Below, in pieces: positions 32,500 through 41,286 of a stretch of 64,000 nucleotides of DNA. Made by a program: the position numbers and the translations under genes. A model generated the notes under the pieces. It worked only from the letters and a program-made list of their open reading frames with translations. It had not been told where the DNA came from and ran no database searches. Source of the stretch: Caulobacter sp. RHG1 (GTDB taxonomy: Bacteria > Pseudomonadota > Alphaproteobacteria > Caulobacterales > Caulobacteraceae); the NCBI RefSeq assembly GCF_013181195.1, contig NZ_SMZP01000008.1, forward strand, positions 302,475 to 366,474, written 5' to 3'. Every line of letters starts with the position of its first letter. Position 1 is the first letter of the stretch.

Positions 32500-34614
32500 A
32501 TGGAGAGCAAAGACACGTCAATATTCGCCCCGAATCCCTCGCCTCCCGAAGAGCGAGGACGCACCCACGCGCTGATTAGCGCTTGGCTCATACCCAAGGT
32601 TCCACCGCCCTGGCCGCTGTGTGCGCTGGCCGCCCTGATCGGGGTGGCGATGGCCGTGCTGATGCGCGTGAGCCTGCTGGGCCTGCAGGGCGGCGTGGGG
32701 GCGACGCAGCCGTTCTTCCCGGCCGTGATGCTGGTGACGCTGTACGCCGGCTGGCGCTGGGGTTTGGTTCCGGTCGTGGCCGGCGCGGTGTTCGGCTGGT
32801 GGCTGTGGGGCGGCCGCCAGGGTCAGCCGCTGTCGGAGGAGGAGCTGGCCACCATGGTCATCTATCTGCTCTGTGCGGTCATGGTCGTGGCGGTCGGCGA
32901 AGGCCTGCGCGGCGCCCTGCGCGGCCTGACGGAGGCGCGCGAGACCCTGGCCCAGACCGAGGACCGCCTGCGCCTCACCCAGACCGCCGCCGGCGCCGAC
33001 GCCCGCGGTCGCGACCAGGCCGAAGACCAGATGCGCGAGAGCGAGGCGCGGTTCCGGAACCTGGCCGACAGCGCCCCGGCCCTGATGTGGGTGTCGCGGC
33101 CCGGCGGGGTGCGCGAGTTCGTCAACCAGGCCTATGTCGCCTTCACCGGCCACGACTATGACGACGCGGTGGCCATGGACTGGCGCACGCGACTGTACCC
33201 CGAGGATCTGCCGGGCATCTTGAAGGCCCAGATCGCCGGCGAGGCCTCGCGCAAGCCCTTCGAGCTGGAGGCCCGCTATCGCCGGGCCGACGGCCAGTGG
33301 CGCTGGCTGAGGTCGTTCTCGCAGCCGCGGTTCGATCCGGCCGGCGGCTTCCTGGGCTTCATCGGCATCGCCTTCGACACCACCGAGGCCAAGCTGGCCC
33401 AGAGCGACCTGACCCGGCTCACCGAGATGCTGGAGGAGCGCGTGGCCGCCACCGTGGTCGAGCGCGACGCGGCCCAGGCGGCGCTGATGCAGGCCCAGAA
33501 GCTGGAGGCCATCGGCCAGCTGACCGGCGGGGTGGCCCACGACTTCAACAACCTGCTGACGGTGATCATCGGGGCTCTGGACGCGGTCGAGCGCCATCCG
33601 GGCGACGCGGCCCGGCGCGAGCGGATGCTCACGGCGGCGGCCGCGGCGGCCAAGCGCGGCGAGAAGCTGACCCAGCACCTGCTGGCCTTCGCCCGTCGCC
33701 AGCCGTTGAAGCCGGAGGTCTGCCGCGTCGACCGCCTGATCGCCGAGAGCGAGAGCCTGCTCAAGCGCGCCCTGGGCGACGCCTATGGCTTCCACCTGCG
33801 GCTGGGGGCGGGGGTGCGCTCGGCCAAGATCGACGCCGGCCAGTTCGAGGCGGCCCTGCTGAACCTGGTGGTCAACGCCCGCGACGCGACGCCGCCGGGC
33901 GGATCGGTGACCATCGAGTCCCATCCGCTGACCCTGGTCCGCAAGCAGGGCGAGCTGGAGCCAGGCGAGTATCTGCGGGTCAGCGTGCGCGACACCGGCA
34001 TGGGCATGGACGCGGCCACCCTGGCGCGAGCGGTCGAGCCGTTCTTCACCACCAAGGCTCCCGGCCAGGGCACGGGCCTGGGCCTGTCCCAGGTCTACGG
34101 ATTCGCCCGCCAGAGCGGCGGCGGGGTCGAGATCGAGAGCCAACCCGGCCAGGGCGCGACTGTCTCGCTGCTGCTGCCCGAGGCCGCGACGCTGCCGGCC
34201 GAGGACGCCGCCCCTCGCCGCGACCGCATCCAGGCCCAGACGCCATCCCACGTGCTGCTGGTCGAGGACGACCCCCAGGTGGCCGAACTGATCGACGCCA
34301 TGCTGGCCGATCTGGGCCACACGGTCGTGCGCGCGGGCTGCGTCGAAGAGGCTCTGAAACGGCTCGACGAGGATGAGGGCGTGCAACTGGTGCTCAGCGA
34401 CGTGATCATGCCCGGCGGCCGCAGCGGGGTGGACCTGGCCGAGCAGTTGGCCGCCACCCGTCCGGGCCTGCCCGTGGTCCTGTGCTCGGGCTATACGGGC
34501 GGCGACCAGGGCCGCGCCCGCGCCGGCGACTGGCCCTTCGTCACCAAGCCGTTCTCGCTGGAGACCCTGGCCCAGGCGCTGACCGAGGCGCAGGGACGGG
34601 TGCGACCGCACTAG
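32500..34614 (+). CDS. Hybrid histidine kinase with membrane sensor, PAS and receiver domains
   Basis: The protein has 704 residues. Three or four membrane helices (about 30-145, DUF4118/MASE-like) are followed by a short coiled coil, a PAS/PAC domain (about 185-305), and a HisKA domain with phospho-acceptor His347 in GGVAHDFNNLL, which is the HWE-like/PAS-linked hybrid kinase subtype common in alphaproteobacteria. The ATPase domain has NLVVNARDATPPGG and GTGLGLSQVYGF. A C-terminal receiver carries Asp634 in LVLSDVIMPGG. GGGGAGCGG precedes ATG 32500. No response regulator is adjacent, and the signal is unknown. Confidence 0.92.
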   Translation: MESKDTSIFAPNPSPPEERGRTHALISAWLIPKVPPPWPLCALAALIGVAMAVLMRVSLLGLQGGVGATQPFFPAVMLVTLYAGWRWGLVPVVAGAVFGWWLWGGRQGQPLSEEELATMVIYLLCAVMVVAVGEGLRGALRGLTEARETLAQTEDRLRLTQTAAGADARGRDQAEDQMRESEARFRNLADSAPALMWVSRPGGVREFVNQAYVAFTGHDYDDAVAMDWRTRLYPEDLPGILKAQIAGEASRKPFELEARYRRADGQWRWLRSFSQPRFDPAGGFLGFIGIAFDTTEAKLAQSDLTRLTEMLEERVAATVVERDAAQAALMQAQKLEAIGQLTGGVAHDFNNLLTVIIGALDAVERHPGDAARRERMLTAAAAAAKRGEKLTQHLLAFARRQPLKPEVCRVDRLIAESESLLKRALGDAYGFHLRLGAGVRSAKIDAGQFEAALLNLVVNARDATPPGGSVTIESHPLTLVRKQGELEPGEYLRVSVRDTGMGMDAATLARAVEPFFTTKAPGQGTGLGLSQVYGFARQSGGGVEIESQPGQGATVSLLLPEAATLPAEDAAPRRDRIQAQTPSHVLLVEDDPQVAELIDAMLADLGHTVVRAGCVEEALKRLDEDEGVQLVLSDVIMPGGRSGVDLAEQLAATRPGLPVVLCSGYTGGDQGRARAGDWPFVTKPFSLETLAQALTEAQGRVRPH

Positions 34615-34624
34615 GGGCGCGGCC

Positions 34625-35518
34625 TCACCCCGTCCAGCGCAGCGCCTCCACCACCGTGGCGAAGGCCAGCGACTGCTGTCGGCGGTGCGGGAAATAGAGG
34701 TGGTAGCCGGAGAAACGCGGGCACCAGTCCTCCAGCAGCCGGACCAGCCGGCCGTCGTTCAGCGGCTCGGCGACATGGTCCTCGGGCAGAAAGCCGACGC
34801 CATAGCCGGCGACGGCGGCCGCCGCGACCAGTTGCGGACTGTTGAAGGTCAGCCGCCCCTCGACCCTGACGCTGAGCTCGCGGCCGTCCTTTTCGAACTC
34901 CCAGGCATAGAGGCCGCCCAGGGTGTTGAGCCGCAGATTGATGCAGTCATGGCTGGCCAGATCGTCCGGCGCGGCGGGGCGCGGACGACCGGCCAGATAG
35001 GCGGGCGATGCGACCGCCGCCATCTGCAGGTCGGGGCCGATCCGCACGGCGATCATGTCCTTGGCCACCTGTTCGCCCAGCCGCACCCCGGCGTCGAACC
35101 GCTCGGCGACGATGTCGGAGAGACCGGCCTCGATGAACAGCTCGACCTTGATGTCCGGATAGCGCGGCAGCATCCGCTCCAGCGCCGGCCACAGCAGCAT
35201 CGTCGCGGCGTTCTCGCTGGTGTTGATGCGCACCGTGCCGGCCGGCCGGTCGCGGTGCTGGGTCAGGCCCTCGATCTCGGCCTCGATCTCCTCGAGCCGC
35301 GGCGCCAGGGTGCGCAGCAGGCGCTCCCCCGCCTCGGTGAGGCCGACGCTGCGGGTGGTACGGGTCAGCAGCCGCACGTCCAGCCGCTCCTCCAGCGCCC
35401 GGACCCGGTGGCTGAGGGCCGATTGCGACAGTCCCAGCTGCGCCGCGGCGCGGGTGAAGTTCCGCTCGCGCGCCACCGCCGCGAACGCCGTCAGGTCTCC
35501 GAGATCAACCCGCGCCAT
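34625..35518 (-). CDS. LysR-family transcriptional regulator
   Basis: The protein has 297 residues. An N-terminal LysR helix-turn-helix (VDLGDLTAFAAVARERNFTRAAAQLGLSQSALSHRVRALEER broken into parts: ERNFTRAAAQLG, LSQSALSHRVRALEE) is followed by the periplasmic-binding-fold effector domain (about 90-295). It resembles the group that includes DNA-binding regulators of oxidative or aromatic metabolism. It is divergent from the three-gene cupin-CMD-ABM unit across 96 bp with an inverted repeat of the T-N11-A kind, and it very probably controls that unit. Confidence 0.93.
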   Translation of the reverse strand: MARVDLGDLTAFAAVARERNFTRAAAQLGLSQSALSHRVRALEERLDVRLLTRTTRSVGLTEAGERLLRTLAPRLEEIEAEIEGLTQHRDRPAGTVRINTSENAATMLLWPALERMLPRYPDIKVELFIEAGLSDIVAERFDAGVRLGEQVAKDMIAVRIGPDLQMAAVASPAYLAGRPRPAAPDDLASHDCINLRLNTLGGLYAWEFEKDGRELSVRVEGRLTFNSPQLVAAAAVAGYGVGFLPEDHVAEPLNDGRLVRLLEDWCPRFSGYHLYFPHRRQQSLAFATVVEALRWTG

Positions 35519-35529
35519 TTATCGATATC

Positions 35530-35547
35530 CTGCATAGGTCCATGCAG
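35530..35547. promoter_or_regulatory. Inverted repeat in the LysR/cupin intergenic region (candidate LysR site)
   Basis: CTGCAT (35530-35535) and ATGCAG (35542-35547) are perfect arms with a 6-bp spacer, 12 bp upstream of the LysR start. Dyads of this size between a LysR gene and its divergent target are typical LysR binding sites. Confidence 0.6.
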
Positions 35548-35614
35548 CTTTTAGCAGCTAATCACCAAAGCGGCCTCTCCCTAGACTATCGGCTCGGGCA
35601 AGCGCGAGGCCGGC

Positions 35615-36139
35615 ATGACGAGCAGACGAGAGACGATCGCGACCGCCCTGGCCGCCACCGGCTGCCTGCTGTTTCCCGCCTCGCGCGCCGCCGCTGCGAC
35701 CAGACCGATAGGAGTGTCCATGATCCTCAAACGCGCCGGCTCCCAGCCCTCGCTGAAAGGCCCCGAGCAGACCTTCACGGGCGTGGTGCGCATCGACCCG
35801 CTGCACGCCGCCGAAAGCCCGGCCCGAGTGTCGGCCGGCTCCGTCACCTTCGAGCCCGGCGCCCGCAGCGCCTGGCACACCCATCCGCTCGGCCAGATCC
35901 TGGTGATCACCGCCGGCTGCGGCTGGACACAATGCGAAGGCGAGCCGATCGTCGAAATCCGCGCCGGCGACGTCGTCTGGTGTCCGCCTGGCCACAAGCA
36001 CTGGCATGGCGCGACGCCGACCACCGCCATGACCCACATCGCCATCCAGGAAAGCCTCAACGCCTCGGCCGTGACCTGGCTGGAGAAGGTGACCGACGCC
36101 GAATACCTGGCCGGCCCGCCCGCCGGCGGCGCCGCATGA
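35615..36139 (+). CDS. Exported cupin-domain protein
   Basis: The protein has 174 residues. The N-terminus TSRRETIATALAATGCLLFPASRAAAA has a twin-arginine pair and a hydrophobic core, so Tat export is likely, though it is not a perfect Tat motif. The cupin barrel follows: SAWHTHPLGQILVITAG gives the first metal motif (two His, one Gln) and VVWCPPGHKHWHGATP the second. It resembles quercetinase-/gamma-carboxymuconolactone-linked cupins that bind a metal ion. It is the first gene of a three-gene unit; its stop overlaps the next start. Confidence 0.85.
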   Translation: MTSRRETIATALAATGCLLFPASRAAAATRPIGVSMILKRAGSQPSLKGPEQTFTGVVRIDPLHAAESPARVSAGSVTFEPGARSAWHTHPLGQILVITAGCGWTQCEGEPIVEIRAGDVVWCPPGHKHWHGATPTTAMTHIAIQESLNASAVTWLEKVTDAEYLAGPPAGGAA

Positions 36140-36918
36140 CGTTCCTTGCCGCCCTCACCGCCGGAGCCCTGCTGATGTCCACGGCCGCCCAAGCCCAACA
36201 GCCCACCCCCGCCGGTCGGCGCGTTTCGCCCGACCAGGTGCGCGCCGTCGCCCCGGCGCTCGAGGCCCATACGCAGGAGCGGCTCTATGGCGAGATCTGG
36301 CGCCGGCCAGGGCTCAGCCCCCGTGACCGCAGCCTCACGACGATCGCCATGATGATCGCCCGCGGCCAGCAGCCGGCCCTGACCTACTACGCCGATCAGG
36401 CCCTGGAGAACGGCGTCGCCCCGCGCGAAATTTCCGAGACCATCACCCACCTCGCCTACTATTGCGGCTGGGGCGCGGCGATGGCCGCGATCGGCCCGGT
36501 CGGCGAGGTGTTCGCCCGGCGCGGGATCGGCGCGGACCAGCTTCCGTCGGCGACGCCGGACCTGGCGCCGATCGACGCCGCCGGCGAGGCCCGGCGCGCC
36601 CAGACCGTGAGCGACCAGTTCGCCGCCACCTCGCCCGAGCTGGTGGGCTACACCACCGACTATCTGTTCAAGGATCTGTGGCTGCGTCCCGACCTGGCGC
36701 CGCGCGACCGCAGCCTGATCACGGTCGCGGCCCTGATCGCCGCCGGCCAGACCGCCCAGATCCCGTTCCACCTGAACCGCGCGATGGACAACGGCCTGAC
36801 CCAGGCCCAGGCCTCGGAGATGATCACACACCTGGCCTTCTACGCCGGCTGGCCCAGCGCGATGTCGGCCCTGCCGGCAGCCAGGGACGTGTTCGCCGCC
36901 CGGGCCGCCGCGCGATGA
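36136..36918 (+). CDS. Exported carboxymuconolactone-decarboxylase-like protein, two tandem CMD domains
   Basis: The protein has 260 residues with a signal peptide (ALLMSTAAQAQQ, cleavage near 20). Two CMD repeats follow: RPGLSPRDRSLTTIAMM to EISETITHLAYYCGWGAAM, and RPDLAPRDRSLITVAALI to ASEMITHLAFYAGWPSAMSAL. Both halves lack the AhpD CxxC pair. Secretion of a tandem CMD protein is uncommon, since AhpD/CMD enzymes normally act in the cytoplasm. ATG 36136 overlaps the cupin stop, and the stop overlaps the ABM gene start, so all three are translationally coupled. It probably works with the cupin on one substrate. Confidence 0.87.
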   Translation: MTFLAALTAGALLMSTAAQAQQPTPAGRRVSPDQVRAVAPALEAHTQERLYGEIWRRPGLSPRDRSLTTIAMMIARGQQPALTYYADQALENGVAPREISETITHLAYYCGWGAAMAAIGPVGEVFARRGIGADQLPSATPDLAPIDAAGEARRAQTVSDQFAATSPELVGYTTDYLFKDLWLRPDLAPRDRSLITVAALIAAGQTAQIPFHLNRAMDNGLTQAQASEMITHLAFYAGWPSAMSALPAARDVFAARAAAR

Positions 36919-37364
36919 GCGGCGCGGCCTGCCTGGGCCTGGGTCTCGCCGCCCTGGCCGCCGTGGCGCCGCCGCCGGTGGCGCGCGCCGAACCCCTGAT
37001 GGTGCGCATCGCCGAGCTGGAGATCGATCCCGCCCAGCTCGACGCCTACAAGGCCAGCCTGGTCGAGGAACAGGAGGCCTCGGTGCGGCTGGAGCCCGGC
37101 GTCATCATGCTGCACTCGGTCGCGATCGGCGATGCGCCCCACCAGATCCGGCTGCTCGAGGTCTATGCCAGCCGCGCCGCCTACGAGGCCCACCTCAAGT
37201 CTCCCCACTTCGTGAAGTACAAGACCGCCACCCAGACGATGGTGAGGTCCCTGCGCCTGGTCGAAACCCAGCCGATCCTGCTGTGCGCCAAGTCGGCAGG
37301 GCTGGAGGGCGGCCCCGTCACCTGCCTGGACGGGACGACGGACGCGCTGGACCGGCGCAGATAG
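36915..37364 (+). CDS. Exported antibiotic-biosynthesis-monooxygenase (ABM)-like protein
   Basis: The protein has 149 residues. A signal peptide (GLGLAALAAVAPPPVARAEP) is followed by an ABM dimeric alpha-beta barrel: MVRIAELEIDPAQLDAYKAS, LLEVYASRAAYEAHLKSPHFVKYK. This layout matches quinol monooxygenases (YgiN-like), which use no cofactor. A C-terminal pair of cysteines (LLCAK and VTCLDG) may form a disulfide in the periplasm. ATG 36915 overlaps the CMD gene's stop by 4 bp. The cupin, CMD and ABM set suggests oxidation and handling of a quinone- or aromatic-type compound outside the cytoplasm; this is inference. Confidence 0.82.
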   Translation: MSGAACLGLGLAALAAVAPPPVARAEPLMVRIAELEIDPAQLDAYKASLVEEQEASVRLEPGVIMLHSVAIGDAPHQIRLLEVYASRAAYEAHLKSPHFVKYKTATQTMVRSLRLVETQPILLCAKSAGLEGGPVTCLDGTTDALDRRR

Positions 37365-37435
37365 CGCCCGGCGCATCCCTGGCGTAAGCGGTCGCACGTA
37401 TCTGCGCCGCAGCGCGCCAACCTCGCGTGACGACC

Positions 37436-38026
37436 ATGACCACCGCCGACCAGATCTCGCCGAAGACCAATCCCTGGCGCGACACCGCGCAGCGCTATGG
37501 CCTGGTCAGCCGGATCCTGCACTGGGCGATGGCCTATCTGCTGATCTGGCAGTTCGTCGGCCTGCTGACCTGGAAGATCTTCGGCGACAGCCCGATCGCC
37601 CGGACCGTCTCGTCGCTGGGCCCCAGCCACGGCGCGGTCGGGCTGCTGGTCTTCGTGCTGGTGATGGTCCGCGCCGCCTGGTGGCTGTCGGGTCGGTCGG
37701 GACGTCCGCCGCACGCCTCGGGCTGGGAAGGTCGCGCGGCGCTCTTGGCCCATGTGACGCTGTACGGCCTGATGTTCGCCATTCCGGCCCTGGCCCTGTT
37801 GCGCAGCTATGGCGGCGGCAAGGGCTGGAAGATCGGCGCCGTGCAGCTGATCCCCGAGACCGGGGTCAAGGTCGCCTGGATGATCGCGCCGGCCGACCGC
37901 CTGCACGGGCTGCTGGCCTGGGGTCTGTCGATCCTGATCCTGGGCCACATCGGCATGGCCCTGGTCCACCGCTTCGTGCGCAAGGACGGGACCCTGGCGC
38001 GCATGGCCGGATCGCTGCGCGCCTAG
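37436..38026 (+). CDS. Cytochrome b561-type di-haem membrane protein
   Basis: The protein has 196 residues with four membrane helices. The conserved histidines for two b haems are visible: SRILHWAMAYLL, SHGAVGLLVFVL, LLAHVTLYGLMF and DRLHGLLAWGLS, with a fifth in ILGHIGMALVH. It is the bacterial cytochrome b561 (CybB-like) family that passes electrons between quinol and partner proteins, often superoxide-related. ATG 37436 is taken; a GTG at 37427 is possible. Neither has a clear ribosome site. It lies 71 bp after the ABM gene and may share its transcript. Confidence 0.88.
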   Translation: MTTADQISPKTNPWRDTAQRYGLVSRILHWAMAYLLIWQFVGLLTWKIFGDSPIARTVSSLGPSHGAVGLLVFVLVMVRAAWWLSGRSGRPPHASGWEGRAALLAHVTLYGLMFAIPALALLRSYGGGKGWKIGAVQLIPETGVKVAWMIAPADRLHGLLAWGLSILILGHIGMALVHRFVRKDGTLARMAGSLRA

Positions 38027-38033
38027 TCTTCGA

Positions 38034-38540
38034 CTATCCCGGGCACGATCCCAGGCGGCGGTATTCGTGTCGCCAGGTCGCGGCGGGGACCGAGCCGGGC
38101 ACGGCGGGCGTCTTCACCGACACGACCCAGTGCTCCTCGTTGCCGCTCTTCTCGATCAGGATCGGCAGGTCTCCGGCCGGCGCGTTGACGCCCAGCGCCG
38201 GGATCTGGACCGCCGGACAGTGGATGACCCCCTCGGCCTTGGTCGCGAAGTCGCTCTTCATCTGGATCTCGCAGGTATAGTCCTGGCCGCTGGGCGACGC
38301 GGCCTGGTTGATCATCTGCGTCAGGGCCGCCTGCGAGACGCAGCCCTTCTCGCTATAGGGCTTGGCGGCCGGGTTGGCGGGGATGGTGGCGAAGCTGTGC
38401 TGCCACAGGCCCGGCTTGGCGGCCTTCATCACCTGCAGCGTCGCAAGGTTGGTCGACTGGCCCGCCGCCATGACGACCGGCGCCGCGGCGACGACGGCGA
38501 GGCCGATCAGGATCTTGCGGGTTGGGATCTTCGAGGACAT
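38034..38540 (-). CDS. Exported DUF3617 family protein
   Basis: The protein has 168 residues. A signal peptide (ILIGLAVVAAAPVVMAAGQ) is followed by a soluble periplasmic domain with the DUF3617 pattern PGLWQHSF near residue 45, then a CVSQAAL segment and DYTCEIQMKSD, with three cysteines in all. The function of the family is unknown. TGGAG lies 6 nt before ATG 38540. It converges on the cytochrome b561 gene and is divergent from a TonB receptor across 285 bp of non-coding sequence. Confidence 0.82.
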   Translation of the reverse strand: MSSKIPTRKILIGLAVVAAAPVVMAAGQSTNLATLQVMKAAKPGLWQHSFATIPANPAAKPYSEKGCVSQAALTQMINQAASPSGQDYTCEIQMKSDFATKAEGVIHCPAVQIPALGVNAPAGDLPILIEKSGNEEHWVVSVKTPAVPGSVPAATWRHEYRRLGSCPG

Positions 38541-38825
38541 GCGCGCTCCAGCTCTGCTGCGGCGCGGTAACGGCTGAGTTTCCGGACGGGTTCCGACGCC
38601 AGGACCATTCGGTTGAGCAGAACCGATTCCCTCGCCCTTACGTAGCTTCCATGAACCGCAAGTAAGTAAACCTTCACTGAAGTGACATCGAATTTGCCTA
38701 TAGCGCGAGCACGCTAAGGCTGGGGATGCTTAGTGCGGCGTCAGAGACGAATCGCGCGGGCCCCGATAGCTCCGGCGCACTTCCCAAGACGGCCGAAAAC
38801 GGCCGCGAACAAGGTGTCTCTCAAC

Positions 38826-41117
38826 ATGCGTTACCAAACCTCCCGCAAGCTGGCGTTCCTGCTGGGCGCGGCCGTGTCCGTCATGGGCATGGCGACCGCC
38901 GCCCAGGCCCGCCAAGCCGACGCCAACACCGCCCTGGACGAGATCGTCGTCACCGCCGAGCGCCGCTCGGTGAACCTGCAGAAGACCCCGCTGTCGGTGG
39001 CCGCCGTCGGTGGCGACCAGCTGCGCGCCGTTCAGGCCGGCGGTGAGGACATCCTGGCCCTGTCGGGTCGCGTCCCCAGCCTCTATGCCGAAACCACCAC
39101 GGGCCGGATCTTCCCACGCTTCTACATCCGCGGCCTCGGCAACATCGACTTCTACCTCGGCGCCTCGCAGCCGGTGTCGATCATCCAGGACGACGTCGTC
39201 CTCGAGCACGTGACGCTGAAGTCGAACCCGATCTTCGACGTGCGCCAGGTTGAAGTGCTGCGCGGCCCGCAAGGCTCGCTGTTCGGCCGCAACACCACGG
39301 CCGGCATCGTCAAGTTCGACAGCATCCGCCCGAGCGAAGACTTCAACGGCCGCTTCTCGGCCTCGTACGGCAGCTACGGCACGACCACCTTCGACGGCGG
39401 CATCGGCGGCCCGATCGCGCCGAACCTGATGTTCCGCGCCTCGGTCCTGTACCAGCACCGCGACGACTGGGTCGACAACACCTTCGCCGGCGTCAGCGCT
39501 GACGGCACCAAGACCCCGCAGAAGAACGCCATGGGCGGCTTCGACGAAAAGGACGTGCGCCTGCAACTGCTGGCCACCCCGAACGAAAAGCTGACCGTGC
39601 TGGCCTCGGCCCACGCGCGCGACTACGACGGTACCTCGACCCTGTTCCTGCGCAACGCCATGACCAAGGGCTCGAACAAGCCGAACGCCCCGCGCGACAG
39701 CGTCGCGTACGACGAGGCCAACAACAACCAGCAGGCCTACCAGATGGCCGGCGCCTCGCTGAACATCGCCTACGACTTCGGCGGCGTGACCCTGACCTCG
39801 ATCAGCGCCTACGAGACCGCCAAGGGCAAGAGCCGCGGCGACACCGACGGCGGCGCGGCGGCCAACTTCCCGGTCGGCGGCGTTCCGAACGGCTTTGGCC
39901 AGTCGATGGGCCAGCTGCGCGACCTGGACCAGCTGACCCAGGAAATCCGCCTGGCCAGCAACGGCGAAGGCAAGCTGAAGTGGCAGGTCGGCGGCCTGTA
40001 CTTCGACTCGCGCGACACCACCGACTTCTATCAGCGCGGCTATTTCCTGCTGCCGACCTCGGCCGGCTACAACCCCAACAACTGGGTGCGCCTGAACAAC
40101 CTGAACACCTCGTGGGCGGTGTTCGGTCAGGCCAGCTATGAGGTCACCGACGCCCTGACCATCACGGCCGGCGCGCGCCAGACCTACGACGCCAAGAAGA
40201 CCGTCCTGGCCAAGACCTCGAACAACGCCGCCGGCGTGTCGACCTACAACGGCCGCCGCTACGTGCGCATGACCGATGAACAGCCCAGCTGGGACCTGTC
40301 GGCCCTGTACCAGGTCAACCCGGACTTCAGCGTCTACGCCCGCGTGGCCAAGGGCTTCCGCGGCCCGACCATCCAGGGCCGCTCGGCCGTGTTCAACGCC
40401 GACTTCACCACCGCCGACAGCGAAACCATCCTGTCGTGGGAAGCCGGCTTCAAGAGCACCCTGCTGGACAACACCCTGCGCTTCAACGCCTCGGCCTTCA
40501 CCTATGAGGTCAAGGACATCCAGCTGAACGGCAACGACAGCAACGGCAACGGCGTGCTGTTCAACGCCGACAAGGCCAAGGCTTACGGCGTCGAGGCCGA
40601 CCTGGAATGGCGTCCGGTTCCGAACCTGCTGCTGACGGCTGGCGCCAGCTACCTGCACAGCGAGATCAAGGACAAGCGCGTCTACGCCCAGGTCTGCGCC
40701 CTGAACGGCGTGGTGGTCTGCACGGTGGAAAACCCGACGATCAAGGTCGGCGCCAACACCTTCGCGCAGATCGACGGCGAGCCGCTGCCGAACGCCCCGG
40801 AATACAACCTGAACTTCACCGGTCGCTATGACATCCCGGTGTCGGACAGCGGCCGGGTGTTCGTGGCCACCGACTGGAACCTGCAGGGCTACACCAACTT
40901 CGTGCTCTACAAGACCCGCGAGTTCTACTCGAAGGGCAACTTCGAGGGCGGCGTGAAGCTGGGCTACGAGAACCTGGACAAGGGCTACGAGATCGCCCTG
41001 TTCGGTCGCAACATCACCAACGAGAAGAACCTCAAGGGTGTGATCGAGAACTACATGGCCGCCGTCTACAACGAGCCGCGCGTCGTCGGCGTCTCGCTGA
41101 GCGCCAAGTTCAACTAA
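38826..41117 (+). CDS. TonB-dependent outer-membrane receptor
   Basis: The protein has 763 residues. A signal peptide (LAFLLGAAVSVMGMATAAQA) is followed by the TonB box DEIVVTAERR, a plug (VEVLRGPQGSLFGRNTTAGIVKF, the family's usual plug end), and a barrel ending GVSLSAKFN. This plug sequence is typical of the large alphaproteobacterial receptor group that often imports sugars, plant glycosides or iron chelates; no specific ligand can be named. ATG 38826 is chosen for the signal peptide; the frame is open upstream to 38733 but that part is not conserved-looking. The 285-bp upstream gap holds the promoter and a small palindrome TCACTGAAGTGA (38674-38685). Confidence 0.93.
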   Translation: MRYQTSRKLAFLLGAAVSVMGMATAAQARQADANTALDEIVVTAERRSVNLQKTPLSVAAVGGDQLRAVQAGGEDILALSGRVPSLYAETTTGRIFPRFYIRGLGNIDFYLGASQPVSIIQDDVVLEHVTLKSNPIFDVRQVEVLRGPQGSLFGRNTTAGIVKFDSIRPSEDFNGRFSASYGSYGTTTFDGGIGGPIAPNLMFRASVLYQHRDDWVDNTFAGVSADGTKTPQKNAMGGFDEKDVRLQLLATPNEKLTVLASAHARDYDGTSTLFLRNAMTKGSNKPNAPRDSVAYDEANNNQQAYQMAGASLNIAYDFGGVTLTSISAYETAKGKSRGDTDGGAAANFPVGGVPNGFGQSMGQLRDLDQLTQEIRLASNGEGKLKWQVGGLYFDSRDTTDFYQRGYFLLPTSAGYNPNNWVRLNNLNTSWAVFGQASYEVTDALTITAGARQTYDAKKTVLAKTSNNAAGVSTYNGRRYVRMTDEQPSWDLSALYQVNPDFSVYARVAKGFRGPTIQGRSAVFNADFTTADSETILSWEAGFKSTLLDNTLRFNASAFTYEVKDIQLNGNDSNGNGVLFNADKAKAYGVEADLEWRPVPNLLLTAGASYLHSEIKDKRVYAQVCALNGVVVCTVENPTIKVGANTFAQIDGEPLPNAPEYNLNFTGRYDIPVSDSGRVFVATDWNLQGYTNFVLYKTREFYSKGNFEGGVKLGYENLDKGYEIALFGRNITNEKNLKGVIENYMAAVYNEPRVVGVSLSAKFN

Positions 41118-41135
41118 GCCTTTCCTCCCCTGCGA
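41118..41135. repeat. Remnant of the dispersed repeat
   Basis: CCTTTCCTCCCCTGCGA matches the centre of the copy at 30566 but the rest of the repeat is absent. It follows the receptor stop. Confidence 0.4.
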
Positions 41136-41159
41136 GGCCTTCGGGCCGAGCATGACTTC

Positions 41160-41193
41160 AGCCGTCTCGGAGCTTGCTCCGGGGCGGCTTTTT
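41160..41193 (+). terminator. Rho-independent terminator of the TonB receptor gene
   Basis: AGCCGTCTCGGAGC and GCTCCGGGGCGGCT form a stem with G-T pairs, followed by TTTTTC, 43 bp after the stop. Confidence 0.82.
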
Positions 41194-41286
41194 CTTGGGC
41201 ACAAGGCCAGGCGCTCAACCTTAGGATTGTCCGAGCGCAAAATTCGGGATTAAGCTGAGGGTTCCACAGTCCATTGGAGCCTTCGC

